A stretch of 51,363 bases of DNA from Luteitalea sp. (GTDB taxonomy: Bacteria > Acidobacteriota > Vicinamibacteria > Vicinamibacterales > Vicinamibacteraceae): NCBI GenBank assembly GCA_009377605.1, contig WHTT01000046.1, positions 1 to 51,363 on the forward strand. The letters run 5' to 3'. Shown here in pieces: positions 1-8,204 of this stretch (the stretch's first letter is position 1; each line of letters begins with the position of its first letter). The notes beneath the pieces were generated by a model. That model searched no databases. It was not told the origin of the DNA and saw nothing but the letters and a program-made list of their open reading frames with translations. The position numbers and the translations under genes are program-made.

Positions 1-660
1 CTGATGCGGGGCACGACCGATCTCAATCCCCGGATTCGCACCGCGCGCGGGCCCCACGGGGCCCTGGCCCGCTTCGCCGGACGGTGCCTGCAGGACGTAC
101 TGCGCCTCCTGCCCCGGCGTCGGCTTGACCTCGACGTCGAGTGGGACCGCCCCGGCGATCAGACCCTGCGCCTGCGGCTGGTGTTGATCTGGACGCGGTC
201 CGAGCGGACCTACACGATCCTGGTGACCAACGTCTCCCGAGGGATCCTGACGGCGCGCCACGTCACCGAGCTGTATCGGTTGCGGTGGCAGATCGAACTG
301 GTCTTCAAAGAATGGAAGTCCTACGCCAATCTGCACGCTTTCACCAGCGCCAATCCGGCGATCGTTGAGGGCCTCATCTGGGCCAGCCTCTGTGCAGCTG
401 CGTTGAAGCGCTCCCTCGCCCACGTCGCGCAGCGGAGCCGCACGACCATTCCCATCTCCACGCGCATTGTGGCCATGTGTGGGGCCCACATCCTCCCCCG
501 GCTCGTGCGCTCGGCCCTGACCGGGTTTCGGCATCTCGAGGCCATCGTGCACGACACCCTGCGGTATCTCTGCGACAACGCGGCTCGAGCGCATCCCCAA
601 CGCGACCGCGTCCGTGGCCGCATGCGCTTCGGGCTCGATTACGTCGGTGTCACGGCTTAA
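1..660 (+). CDS. IS4-family transposase, C-terminal part (cut by window edge)
   Basis: This is the C-terminal part of a DDE transposase of the IS4 family; the reading frame is open at the left edge, so the N-terminus lies outside the window. The diagnostic signature is visible around nt 270-315: LYRLRWQIELVFKEWK fits the IS4 Y-(2)-R-(3)-E-(6)-K motif and carries the third catalytic acidic residue. The family cuts and rejoins the ends of its own insertion sequence. The gene ends with TAA at 658-660. It cannot be judged here whether the element is intact or active, because its left end and the first catalytic aspartates are missing. A short GGGG-TTTT tandem repeat follows it and may be part of the element's end. 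Confidence 0.8.
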   Translation: MMRGTTDLNPRIRTARGPHGALARFAGRCLQDVLRLLPRRRLDLDVEWDRPGDQTLRLRLVLIWTRSERTYTILVTNVSRGILTARHVTELYRLRWQIELVFKEWKSYANLHAFTSANPAIVEGLIWASLCAAALKRSLAHVAQRSRTTIPISTRIVAMCGAHILPRLVRSALTGFRHLEAIVHDTLRYLCDNAARAHPQRDRVRGRMRFGLDYVGVTA

Positions 661-686
661 GTACCAAGCTATGAGGCGGTATTAGC

Positions 687-729
687 GGGGTTTTCGACGG
701 GGGTGGGGTTTTCGACGGGTCGGGGTTTT
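687..729. repeat. Short tandem repeat after the transposase
   Basis: Two copies of GGGGTTTTCGACGGG (687-701 and 705-719) are followed by a partial third copy, GGGGTTTT (722-729), with a period of about 18 bp. It lies 27 bp after the transposase stop codon. It may belong to the terminal region of the IS element or mark an insertion boundary; the sequence does not decide. Confidence 0.5.
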
Positions 730-909
730 GGCGGAAGTTGACCGAACGTCCGTTATCAGACGCCCTCAGCACCACCGCCGCATTGCCCACCGCCTGCCCG
801 GCTTCCGGTTCCATGATCTGCGACACGGTGGTCACGGACCTGCTTCAGGCCGGCGAGCCCGAGCACGTCATCGAGGCGGTGACCGGGCACCTGTCCCGGA
901 GAATGCTGC
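728..909 (+). pseudogene. Tyrosine recombinase/integrase fragment with frameshift
   Basis: This is a scrap of the C-terminal catalytic domain of a phage-type integrase. Nucleotides 800-826 read GFRFHDLRH, the box II HxLRH region that carries catalytic His and Arg. The family's usual continuation is found one base later, in the next frame: VVTDLLQAGEPEHVIEAVTG, then HLSRRML, ending at 909. A one-base excess near 827 separates the two parts. The nucleophilic tyrosine segment that should follow RRML is missing; the downstream sequence is unrelated. The upstream part is also not recognisable. The fragment is therefore inactive and is evidence of past mobile-element turnover next to the IS4 gene. 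Confidence 0.65.
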
Positions 910-1142
910 CGCCAGGCGGCCGCTTGGGTCGAACGGAATGCGGCGGTTCTCCTTGTCCTTCGTCGTGTGGCCAGGGATGCCGATCGTGTGCCCCGGGGTG
1001 GGACAGCAGGGATGCTGAAGCCTACCACTCGCGTTGCCGCACCACAACTCGCGCTCCATGCGGTGCGTAGGAATCGCTCGCTTGCACGAGCTGCGCGTGT
1101 GAACCACCACCCGCCACATTCAGCAGGCGAGTCACGCGATTC

Positions 1143-1162
1143 CTACGTACCTGCGTAGTGAC
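1143..1162 (+). promoter_or_regulatory. TACGTA inverted-repeat site upstream of the tail-tube operon
   Basis: The site CTACGTACCTGCGTAGTGAC is an imperfect inverted repeat about 105 bp before the first gene of the operon. A near-identical 20-mer occurs at 8162-8181 and a weaker one at 2963-2982. The sequence GCGATTCCTACGTA (1136-1149) also has an inverted partner with one mismatch at 1064-1077, which suggests a second half-site. An operator for a helix-turn-helix regulator is inferred. The rest of 910-1266 shows no gene. Confidence 0.45.
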
Positions 1163-1266
1163 ACCCGCACAATCTTCGTGTGGACTTGTTACATGGGATG
1201 CAGCCCACGGCGCCGGCGAATCGAGAGCGCTGCGGCTGACGCGTCGCCGTTTGTGGGCCTAGGTAG

Positions 1267-1683
1267 ATGATGAAACCACTACGCGTCTACGCTTTGGCGG
1301 CGACAGTAGGCAGCTTCTGTGTTCTTTTCCTTATGCTCGGTGGTCGCTACGCGGGCATCGTGCCTGAATGGGCCGGACAGCTGGCGTGGTTGGTGCTCGT
1401 CCTGTCTGGCTCTGGTCTCTGCGGCTATCTGCACCCTCACAACGCCTGGCGCTGGGGCGCTGTAGTTATAGGCGTTCAGCCGTTGGTAGTTGTTGCTGTG
1501 TCGTACGTTGTCGGCGAGTTGGAGCATCCATCGAGCTCGATGGGTGGCATGGTTGCCGTCGCCATCTTTTCGACACTGGCGCTCCTCATAAGCCCTCTGC
1601 CCATATTAGCCAGCTCTCTCGGTGGAGCTGTTCGCAAGAGACTTTGCGCCAAGTGCAGTTGGACATCGAGCTCAGCGCAATGA
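1267..1683 (+). CDS. Small membrane protein, four predicted TM helices
   Basis: No family is recognised. The 138-aa product is mostly hydrophobic, with four likely membrane helices at about residues 8-27, 37-54, 62-80 and 91-112, and a short basic, Cys-containing C-terminal tail. It is the first gene of a tight operon: its TGA (1681-1683) overlaps the ATG of the gp19-like gene (1680-1682) in an ATGA arrangement, so translation of the two is probably coupled. The TACGTA inverted repeat lies about 105 bp upstream. A role in anchoring or helping export the next product is possible but is only inference from the coupling. Confidence 0.65.
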   Translation: MMKPLRVYALAATVGSFCVLFLMLGGRYAGIVPEWAGQLAWLVLVLSGSGLCGYLHPHNAWRWGAVVIGVQPLVVVAVSYVVGELEHPSSSMGGMVAVAIFSTLALLISPLPILASSLGGAVRKRLCAKCSWTSSSAQ

Positions 1684-2249
1684 CACCACCCGCGCAACGA
1701 AAGGACCTCGTTGTGGCTTCTCCCCTGATGTCTATCGGCACACCGCAGCTTGCACGTCGGTTGGCACGGATCTCGCGCGCCGCGTTGTGGATGCTCGTGG
1801 CCGCTGCCATGGTGCTCCTCACCGTCCCGCACGTCCGCGCGCAGGCGCCGACGGCCGCTCGGGTTTCCCTCGTGATTGACGAGGTCGAGATCGCGTCCTT
1901 TTCTGAGCTTGCCGAGATCTCGTCGACTACGCAGCATGTGAACCCCTTAACCGGGCTCCGGCTCGTGCAGCCTAACGTCTTTAGCAACATCGTTCTGCGA
2001 CGAGGCCTGACAAGCGATACCGAGTTGTGGGACTGGTATGAAAGCGGCACAGATCGCATCGGCGTGCCTCGAGGCAAGAATGGAGCGGTTGTCCTCCACG
2101 ACCGTGCAGGGACACCGATTCTGCGGTTCCACTTCGAGAACGCTTGGCCCTCGAAGATCGAAGTTGGCGAGCTCCAAGCGGGGCCCTCCGTCGCCTTGAT
2201 CGAGACCGTGACCTTGACATGCGAGAGCATCAGGCGGGTGGCACCGTAG
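1680..2249 (+). CDS. T4 gp19-like phage tail-tube domain protein with signal peptide
   Basis: The C-terminal 125 residues match the phage tail-tube protein family (T4 gp19-like, the inner tube of contractile injection systems). The family pattern is visible: a substrate strand VSLVIDEVEIASFSELAEIS, then PNVFSNIVLRRGLTSDTELW, a short turn, HDRAGTPILRFHFENAWPSK, and a closing VALIETVTLTCE. The family is normally 140-170 aa and cytoplasmic. Here it is preceded by a basic segment and a hydrophobic stretch ending in VRAQA (about residues 30-57), which reads as a Sec signal peptide. If translation starts at the internal ATG (1728) the signal peptide is of ordinary length. The gene overlaps the upstream membrane gene by four bases and is followed 17 bp later by a collagen-like secreted protein. 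No sheath, baseplate or AAA ATPase gene is in the window. Export of a tube-like subunit is unusual. Confidence 0.75.
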   Translation: MTPPAQRKDLVVASPLMSIGTPQLARRLARISRAALWMLVAAAMVLLTVPHVRAQAPTAARVSLVIDEVEIASFSELAEISSTTQHVNPLTGLRLVQPNVFSNIVLRRGLTSDTELWDWYESGTDRIGVPRGKNGAVVLHDRAGTPILRFHFENAWPSKIEVGELQAGPSVALIETVTLTCESIRRVAP

Positions 2250-2266
2250 GAGGTGAGGGAACGACG

Positions 2267-2953
2267 ATGAGAAGACTTCGCGGAATAAGCCGGGTCGCTG
2301 TTGTAGGGACGGCGGCAGTCGCGTGTGTCTGTGGGTATGCCCGCACGGTTGCTGCGCAGAGTGACGAGATCCACGCATGCGCCTCCACGCTGGCCATGCG
2401 AATCGTCGACGCCACAGAGGCCTGCCGGCCGTGGGAGACCCGCTATGTCTGGAACCAGGAGGGCCAGCCAGGTCCCGCCGGTCCACCTGGTCCTCCGGGA
2501 GGGTTCACGGGGCCGATTGAATCGCGCACGACCGAATCGGGAGCCTCCGTCCTCTGCCCTAGCGGGGGAGAGTGCGTTCCCATCTCTCTGTCGGCCACCG
2601 GCGAGATGCTGACTGTCGCTGACGGCACCCAGATCGTGGCCACGGCGACCGTCGTAGCGCGGGCCGATGCGCCATCCTCCGAGGCCACATCGGTGAGCCT
2701 CACCTGCATACTCGAGCACCGACGGGTCGACTCGCCTGTCTGGGGAGTGTTGACACCGGCGTCGCACGCAGTGTTCACGGGTCTCAATGATTCACGCCTG
2801 TGGGACGCCGGCCTGAGGTTCACGCTTCCCCTGCAAGGTGCGCGTGTCGTACCGAGCGGCATCTGGGACCTCGAAGTAAGGTGCGGAACCCTGAACCATG
2901 AGGTCGTCATCACGGCCGCCAGCCTCCAGGTTTCGGTTCTCCCAGCGCCGTGA
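2267..2953 (+). CDS. Secreted protein with short collagen-like segment
   Basis: The 228-aa product starts at ATG 2267, chosen because a strong ribosome site (AGGAGGTGAG, 2248-2257) lies ten bases upstream. Residues 1-27 form a signal peptide ending near VAAQ. A cysteine-containing module follows, then a short Gly-X-Y run, GQPGPAGPPGPPGG, and a C-terminal region of about 150 residues rich in beta-type sequence with several cysteines. The layout of an acidic Cys module followed by GxPGPxGPPGP is common in secreted bacterial proteins of unknown role. It is the third gene of the operon with the gp19-like protein, so it may be a surface or extracellular partner of it. No enzymatic motif is seen. 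Confidence 0.65.
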   Translation: MRRLRGISRVAVVGTAAVACVCGYARTVAAQSDEIHACASTLAMRIVDATEACRPWETRYVWNQEGQPGPAGPPGPPGGFTGPIESRTTESGASVLCPSGGECVPISLSATGEMLTVADGTQIVATATVVARADAPSSEATSVSLTCILEHRRVDSPVWGVLTPASHAVFTGLNDSRLWDAGLRFTLPLQGARVVPSGIWDLEVRCGTLNHEVVITAASLQVSVLPAP

Positions 2954-2962
2954 CGTCGCCGA

Positions 2963-2982
2963 CCCCGTCGCAACGTAGTGAC
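2963..2982 (+). promoter_or_regulatory. Weak third copy of the TACGTA-type site
   Basis: CCCCGTCGCAACGTAGTGAC matches the 8162-8181 site at 15 of 20 positions, including the whole right half ACGTAGTGAC. It lies 28 bp before a small open frame that has a strong ribosome site. It is counted as a degenerate copy of the same site. Confidence 0.3.
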
Positions 2983-3010
2983 ACGTATCGTTACGGGAGA
3001 GGAGGAACGT

Positions 3011-3157
3011 ATGCGACTGAACAGATATGTCAGCGACATGGTGCCATCGCCGACGACTTGGTTTGAAACGAGTCTGGCACGGGAGTTGTGCCACATCGGT
3101 GAGTCTTCGACGGAGTCGTGCCAGGCGCGTTCTCCCACGGCACACGCCTCACCCTGA
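3011..3157 (+). CDS. Possible small protein (48 aa)
   Basis: A 48-codon open frame starts at ATG 3011 with a strong purine-rich ribosome site, GGGAGAGGAGG, just upstream, and ends at TGA 3155-3157. The product begins MRLNRYVSDMVPSPTTWFET and has three cysteines but no signal peptide or known motif. The start context and the upstream TACGTA-type site argue for expression; the unremarkable composition argues for a truncated remnant. It may also be a leader left after gene loss. Confidence 0.3.
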   Translation: MRLNRYVSDMVPSPTTWFETSLARELCHIGESSTESCQARSPTAHASP

Positions 3158-3206
3158 GGACGCGCGAGTCTCGCCGAAACGCGAAGCGTGAAGACGGAAG
3201 GTTGGC

Positions 3207-6200
3207 CTACATTCCGTCCGCCTTGGATCTGAGTGTTCGACCGAAAGGTCGGGCGCCGGAGAGGAGGTGGACCTTCCCCTCAGGCTTCTCGTCCGGGCGA
3301 GCTTTGGGCGCGTCGCCACGCCGGCGGGGTCGTCGGGTCGGAATGATGAGCGTGATACGCGTACCGTCGCGAGGAGAGGAAACGACGTCGAGCTTGCCAC
3401 CGAGTGCCCGAGCCCGGCGCGCCATGCTCACCAAGCCGTTTCCGTCTCCCGTCTCCGGTCCGGAACAAAACCCCTTGCCGTCGTCTCGAATCACCAACGC
3501 AAGAGTGCCTGCGTCGACGCTGAGATCAATCTCGGCCGTCGTGGCCCCAGCGTGTCGGACGATGTTGTTGACCGCTTCTTTGAAGATGAGGAAGACCTCG
3601 CGCCGGACATCGGTGCCGAGCGGGAGGTCGTCATCTGCCGCGGGCGCGGAGAAGCGAAGCCGAATATCGCGCGCGGTGAACACGTCGCTGGCGAAGCGCC
3701 GCATCCGCAGTGCGAGATCGTGCAGCCGGTCCTTGGTGGGATCGACCGCCCACACGATGTCGCTCATCGAATCGACGGATTCCTGAGAGATGTCGGCGAT
3801 GGACGACAACTGCTGGGCGACGCCGGGGGACGCCTGCGCGACCTGCTGCGCCGTGACGCCGCTCAGTAAGGCGATCTTGGAAAGGTTCGAGCCGATGTCG
3901 TCGTGTAGATCCGTCGCGATGCGCACGCGGACGCGCTCGAGCTCGACGAGGCGCGACACACGATAGCGGTGAACGACCACAGCCAGCGCCCCCGCGGTCA
4001 GCGCATACAGCAGCACGAACCACCAGCGCAGCCAGAAGGGCGGCAGCACACGGAAGGTTACCGACGCCGCGCGCGGGCTCACCACGCCCTCGGGATTGAC
4101 CGCGCGCACGAGGAATCGGTAGTGCCCTGCGGCAAGGCGCGCGAACCGGACGGTTCGGTCGAGCGTCGGTCGGCTCCACTTCTCGTCGGCACCTTCGAGC
4201 TTGTACTGGTAGCGAAGCTGCCCGCCGGCGCCAAAGCTCGACCCCACGAAATCAATCTGCACCGCCCCCGCCCCGGGGATCCCCCCGAGCGCCACGCCCG
4301 TCTCGCCGAGCGCGCTCAACAGCACCGATTGCTCTCCGACGACCGCCCCGTCGATCGCGACCTGCGGCGCGCGAGCGGGGCGGTCGGGAGCCGGCACGAA
4401 GCGCGAGAGCCCCGCGTGGCCGTGGAACCAGAGAGCGCCGCGCCGGTCTCGAAACGCGCTCAGGTCGATCTCATTCGAGATCAAGCCATCTGACCGGGTA
4501 TACAGCCGGATGTGGCCGGTTGCGGGATCCAAGCGGTTCAATCCTCGGAGTGTCCCGAGATAGATCCGCCCACGGATGTCCTCCGTCACGCGCAGCACGT
4601 GATCGCTCGCCAGACCTTGCGCAGTCGTGTACCGCACACCCTCGAGAGGAAGTCGGTCGGGCCGGTCTACCCGGAGAACCCCTCCGCCATTTGTGGCCAC
4701 CCAGAGTCGGCCGGAGCCATCGACATGAACCGACACCCAATCCCCCGGCGGAATCCCATCCTGCTCACGCAAGGGGAGGAAGCGGCCGTTCTTGGATCGG
4801 ACCAGGCCGCCGTCGCGGAAGCCGATCCACAGCGTGCCGGTGCGATCCTCGGCGAAGCTCGACGGTCGATTGAATGGAGGTAACCCATCCGCGTCCGAGT
4901 AGATCACGAGCCGGTCCGTTGCCCGCTCCCACCGTGCCAAGACCCGACGATTCGTCGCAGTGGTCCCCATCCAGACGTCGCCGCGCACATCCTCGTAGAC
5001 GCTGATGATGCCGTCGTTCCCCAAACCATCGCGCGCCCCGTATGTCCGCAGCGGCCGTGTCCGCGGCAGATCGGCAAGTCGCATGCCCGGCGGGTACCGA
5101 TGGAGCCCACGCCGGGTCCCGACCCACCATCGACGATCCCGATCCTGTATGACGGCGAGCACTGTGTCGAGCCAGTAGTCGTGCCGCGGGAGCGCCGCCG
5201 CGATCCGGACGAAGCGGCGACCGTCAAAGCAGCTTAGGGCGCCGTTCTGCGTGAACGCACACACCTGCCCGTCACGCGCTGCGAAGGCGCTCGTGAATCC
5301 ATCTTCGGCGTCAGCTGGGTTGGGGAAGGCTAGGAAGCCACTTTGCGCAAACCTCAAGGCGCCGTTGCCCGAGGTCGCCGTCCAGATGTTGCCATCGGCG
5401 TCTTCAAGGAGCGGGGTTGCCCAGAGTCGGCTGACCGGCATGTCATAGGACTGGAACCGAGAGCCATCGAACTCCAGTAATCGCTCCGGACCTGCCAGCC
5501 ACACATGGCCGTTGCGTGCGATGGTCAACCCCCTGACCGGCGCCGGAATGCCGTGCCATTCAGCCGTCCCGGACACCGCATCCCCCGGGGCGTCCGGAAG
5601 CACGACAGCGCCCGCCGTGATCTCTCGATCCGCGAGCCGAATCGTGGGAATCGGCTCGCTGCGGACGTGAAGCGACGCGACCGGTTTCGGCACGATCACA
5701 CTTACACCGTGGTTGTGGCCAATCCACAAGCGACCGACAGGATCGTGGACCAGCGCCGCCACGGCCCGGTCATTAGGCCATCGGTACCACACCATGCGGC
5801 CATCCGGGAACCGTCGTGCGAGGCCCGCTGACGTGCCAACCCAGAGGCTCCCGTCGCTTTCCTCGGCGAACGCATGGACGAGCACCGACCATTCCGCTTT
5901 GAACACGACGAGCGGAACGCGTGTGAACCGCAACGGCTCGTCCCACCGCTCGGTCACAAAGAGGCCGCGATCGGTGCCGGCCCAGATCCGACCCTGTCGA
6001 TCCTCGTGGAGCACATTGACGCGGTTGGCTGCACCGTGTGGCCCTACGCGATACGTACGGAAGCGCCATGCCTCAACCGTCGGTTGGGCTGGGCGAACAC
6101 GAGAGAAGTCCACCGAACGACCGCGCGCGGAGACATCGAACCGAATGACGCCTCCACCGTCGCTCGCCAGGAGGTACCGCCCGCCCCGCGTGATGAGCAG

Positions 6201-6551
6201 ATCGTTGATGGCATGGTACGGCAGGCCGGTCTCGGGTCCGTACGTGGTGAACCGCTCGCCATCGAACCGACTCAGGCCGTTCGCCGTGCAGAACCAGAGA
6301 AAGCCTTCCGGGTCCGAGACGATGCGGAAGACGCGGTCGGCCGCGAGACCGTCTGTTGTGCTGTAGGTGCGAATCGGTAAGCGTTCAGCCGCGCTGGCGG
6401 CGGGCAGGCTGTCGGCGCTGTAGACCCTGGCGGGGTGACGCTGGGCGTGAGCGGGGCTGGCGACTGCGAAGGCACCGATCAGACAGAAAAGCAGAACACT
6501 GATGCGGAAGCTGGACGCTAGCGCGGCGGGTCGGCGCCTGAGCCCCATCAT
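3207..6551 (-). CDS. Beta-propeller sensor histidine kinase (Reg_prop, Y_Y_Y, HisKA_3)
   Basis: The 1114-aa product is a membrane sensor kinase of the kind that reads periplasmic ligands and phosphorylates a NarL/LuxR-type response regulator. A signal peptide (residues 1-37) is followed by two-component propeller repeats over about residues 45-770, seen as recurring motifs such as DGLAADRVFRIVSDPEGFLW and LWIGHNHGVSV. A Y_Y_Y domain lies at about 780-845 (YQYKLEGADEKWS), then one TM helix (about 847-866). The HisKA_3 dimerisation domain has its phosphoacceptor His in ATDLHDDIGSNLSKIALLS (about H883). A HATPase_c domain carries the N box EAVNNIVRHAG (about 992-1002) and G1 box DDGKGF (about 1022). 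There is no receiver domain and no response-regulator gene next to it, so it is an orphan. Two adjacent ATGs (6551, 6548) are possible starts. Confidence 0.92.
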   Translation of the reverse strand: MMGLRRRPAALASSFRISVLLFCLIGAFAVASPAHAQRHPARVYSADSLPAASAAERLPIRTYSTTDGLAADRVFRIVSDPEGFLWFCTANGLSRFDGERFTTYGPETGLPYHAINDLLITRGGRYLLASDGGGVIRFDVSARGRSVDFSRVRPAQPTVEAWRFRTYRVGPHGAANRVNVLHEDRQGRIWAGTDRGLFVTERWDEPLRFTRVPLVVFKAEWSVLVHAFAEESDGSLWVGTSAGLARRFPDGRMVWYRWPNDRAVAALVHDPVGRLWIGHNHGVSVIVPKPVASLHVRSEPIPTIRLADREITAGAVVLPDAPGDAVSGTAEWHGIPAPVRGLTIARNGHVWLAGPERLLEFDGSRFQSYDMPVSRLWATPLLEDADGNIWTATSGNGALRFAQSGFLAFPNPADAEDGFTSAFAARDGQVCAFTQNGALSCFDGRRFVRIAAALPRHDYWLDTVLAVIQDRDRRWWVGTRRGLHRYPPGMRLADLPRTRPLRTYGARDGLGNDGIISVYEDVRGDVWMGTTATNRRVLARWERATDRLVIYSDADGLPPFNRPSSFAEDRTGTLWIGFRDGGLVRSKNGRFLPLREQDGIPPGDWVSVHVDGSGRLWVATNGGGVLRVDRPDRLPLEGVRYTTAQGLASDHVLRVTEDIRGRIYLGTLRGLNRLDPATGHIRLYTRSDGLISNEIDLSAFRDRRGALWFHGHAGLSRFVPAPDRPARAPQVAIDGAVVGEQSVLLSALGETGVALGGIPGAGAVQIDFVGSSFGAGGQLRYQYKLEGADEKWSRPTLDRTVRFARLAAGHYRFLVRAVNPEGVVSPRAASVTFRVLPPFWLRWWFVLLYALTAGALAVVVHRYRVSRLVELERVRVRIATDLHDDIGSNLSKIALLSGVTAQQVAQASPGVAQQLSSIADISQESVDSMSDIVWAVDPTKDRLHDLALRMRRFASDVFTARDIRLRFSAPAADDDLPLGTDVRREVFLIFKEAVNNIVRHAGATTAEIDLSVDAGTLALVIRDDGKGFCSGPETGDGNGLVSMARRARALGGKLDVVSSPRDGTRITLIIPTRRPRRRGDAPKARPDEKPEGKVHLLSGARPFGRTLRSKADGM

Positions 6552-6767
6552 AGTTGCACTACTGCTCGAAAGACTAAACGCCTCGACGCTCCCATACGAA
6601 CATACGAACAGTTGCTAGCCCAACTGGAACAAGCTGAACCGAGGTCTACTGTGGCTTCTCATTGTCCTTTATCTGTCTGGGCCACGATGGACTTTGTACG
6701 CTCCCACAGCAGAGCTCTCCAAGGTCGCCGAGCGCGCGACGCGCGGTGGCCAAGCGGGCCGACTGGG

Positions 6768-7801
6768 CTACGGCTCGCAATTCTGCGGAACGGGGTCGTT
6801 ACCTGTGCCCGGGTCACAGGTGTCGTTGCCGTCGCCGCCATCGAGCGTGTCGTCGCCGTCGCCGCCGTCGAGCGCGTCGTCGCCGCCCAAGCCCCACAGC
6901 ACGTTGTCGAACGCGTCGCCAATGAGCGTGTCGTCGAACTGCGAGCCCTGGACGTTCTCGAAGTCGACCACGATGTCGTTGCCGGCAGCTCCGCCTGTGG
7001 CCTCGAGGGCGAGGTTGACTTCGACGCCAGCGCCGATGTCCGCGTACGTCAGGAGGTCAACCTCGCTTCCACCGTAGGCGATGTCATCGCCCGCGCCGGG
7101 CCAGATTTTGTCGTCGTCGGGCCCTCCGCTGATGGCATCGTTGCCCTCCCAACCGCTGAGGCTGTCGTCGCCGCCCAGGCCGATAAGGATGTCGTCCCCG
7201 CCCAAGCCTCCGAGCGAGTTGGGGCCGTCGTCGCCGATGAGGGTGTCGTCGGCATGGGAGCCTATGACGCCTTCGATGTTGGTGAATGCTTCGGGATGAT
7301 CGCAGTCGTAGTCGGGCGTGATGGCGCTCTGGAAGCGCAGGTCAACCTCCACGCCTAGGGGGCCGGGCATTTGGTTGTAGGAAACGCGATCGGCGGTGCC
7401 GTCGCCGCCGTCGATGCTGTCACAGCCGCCGAGTCCCTCGAAGGTGTTGTTGCCTTCGTCGCCGATGAAGGTGTCGTTGAACGCCGAGCCTATGGCGTAC
7501 TCGATGTTTTCCAAGGTATCGTTGCCGTCGCCGCCGCGGTGGCGGTGCCCGCGACAAGATCGACGATCACCCCTGTCACCCCGTCTGGTTCCGGGTCCGC
7601 ATTGTCGTATCGCGCCGTGTCAACACCGTCGCAGCCGTTGAGCGTGTCATTCCCCAGGCCGCCATACAAGGTGTCCGTAGCCAGGCCGCCGATGAGCGTG
7701 TCGTCGCCGGGGCCGCCAGCGATGTACATCCGCCGTTGGGTGGCTCCGCTGGTGTCGGCGCTGCACTCGTCTGTCGCGACGCCGAAACCCTGACCTGTCA
7801 C
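6768..7801 (-). pseudogene. RTX-type calcium-binding repeat protein, frameshifted
   Basis: Two frames on the minus strand together encode a hemolysin-type calcium-binding repeat protein. The N-terminal frame (7801-7490) contains AGGPGDDTLIGGLATDTLYG and runs to VDLVAGTATAAATATIPW. The correct continuation, GGDGNDTLENIEYAIGS, is found in the next frame, which carries about ten further GGxGxDxL/I repeats down to 6768. A one-base shift lies in a GC-rich run near 7535-7550. RTX nonapeptides fold into a beta roll that binds calcium after type I secretion. The start is unsure: GTG 7801 is possible, and the frame is open about 120 bp further upstream. The ending PQNCEP lacks an obvious type I secretion signal. 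If the shift is a sequencing error, the gene is one 345-aa protein. Confidence 0.75.
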
Positions 7802-7851
7802 GATGTCGTCATCCGCGCGGGTGTCAGGCAGCCAGACCGCGGTGTCAGTGA

Positions 7852-8094
7852 TCGTTTTCCGCCAACGGCGCTCTCGTGCTGTGGGGCAACGGGAGACCCG
7901 AGCCGAGCACCAGCGTCATCAACTACTCGGCCGGCCACTCGCCATCGGTCGCGAATGGTGCGATCGTGAGGGGCTGTTCGAGATCAGGAGCACCGGGTAC
8001 CGCCTGTAGCCCTTCGGAAGACATTGCGGTGAAGGCATTGGGCACCCGGACGCACGTGCTCATCGACGTTGTCGGTTACCTGCCCGCGAGCTAG
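7852..8094 (+). pseudogene. C-terminal fragment of a secreted protein (DVVGY-type terminus)
   Basis: An 81-codon frame runs from just after an in-frame stop (7849-7851) to TAG at 8092-8094. Its product contains INYSAGHSPSVANGAIVRGC and THVLIDVVGYLPAS. This pattern, an N-x-aG-x-anaaiv strand and a terminal hVxiDVVGYf, is a common C-terminal beta-domain ending of large secreted bacterial proteins. Nothing upstream in this frame continues the protein; the sequence there is the antisense RTX gene. It is read as the surviving 3' end of a lost gene, in a cluster of decaying secreted-protein genes. Confidence 0.5.
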
Positions 8095-8161
8095 GCCTGC
8101 CTGGGCCTGGCGGAGAGCGCATTTCCCACTGTCCCGCGCATGTACCGCCGACTGGGGATTC

Positions 8162-8181
8162 CTACGTACCTACGTAGTGAC
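8162..8181 (+). promoter_or_regulatory. TACGTA inverted-repeat site upstream of the serine hydrolase
   Basis: CTACGTACCTACGTAGTGAC contains a perfect inverted repeat (CTACGTA, CC, TACGTAG). It shares 24 of 25 bases with the site before the tail-tube operon when the flanking GATTC is included. A GATACG box (8192-8197) that could serve as a -10 lies 11 bp after the site. The stretch 8095-8204 has no other content. Confidence 0.5.
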
Positions 8182-8204
8182 GCGAGCGCGGGATACGGTC
8201 GATC

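Noticed and set aside
1680-2249. Interpretation as part of a full contractile injection system
   Set aside because: No sheath, baseplate, spike or ATPase gene is near, and the signal peptide does not fit cytoplasmic assembly.
6612-7793. Plus-strand frames with repeated Val-Ala-Ala-Val segments
   Set aside because: These are the antisense image of the RTX glycine/aspartate repeats and look repetitive only for that reason; it is not a CRISPR array or a repeat protein.
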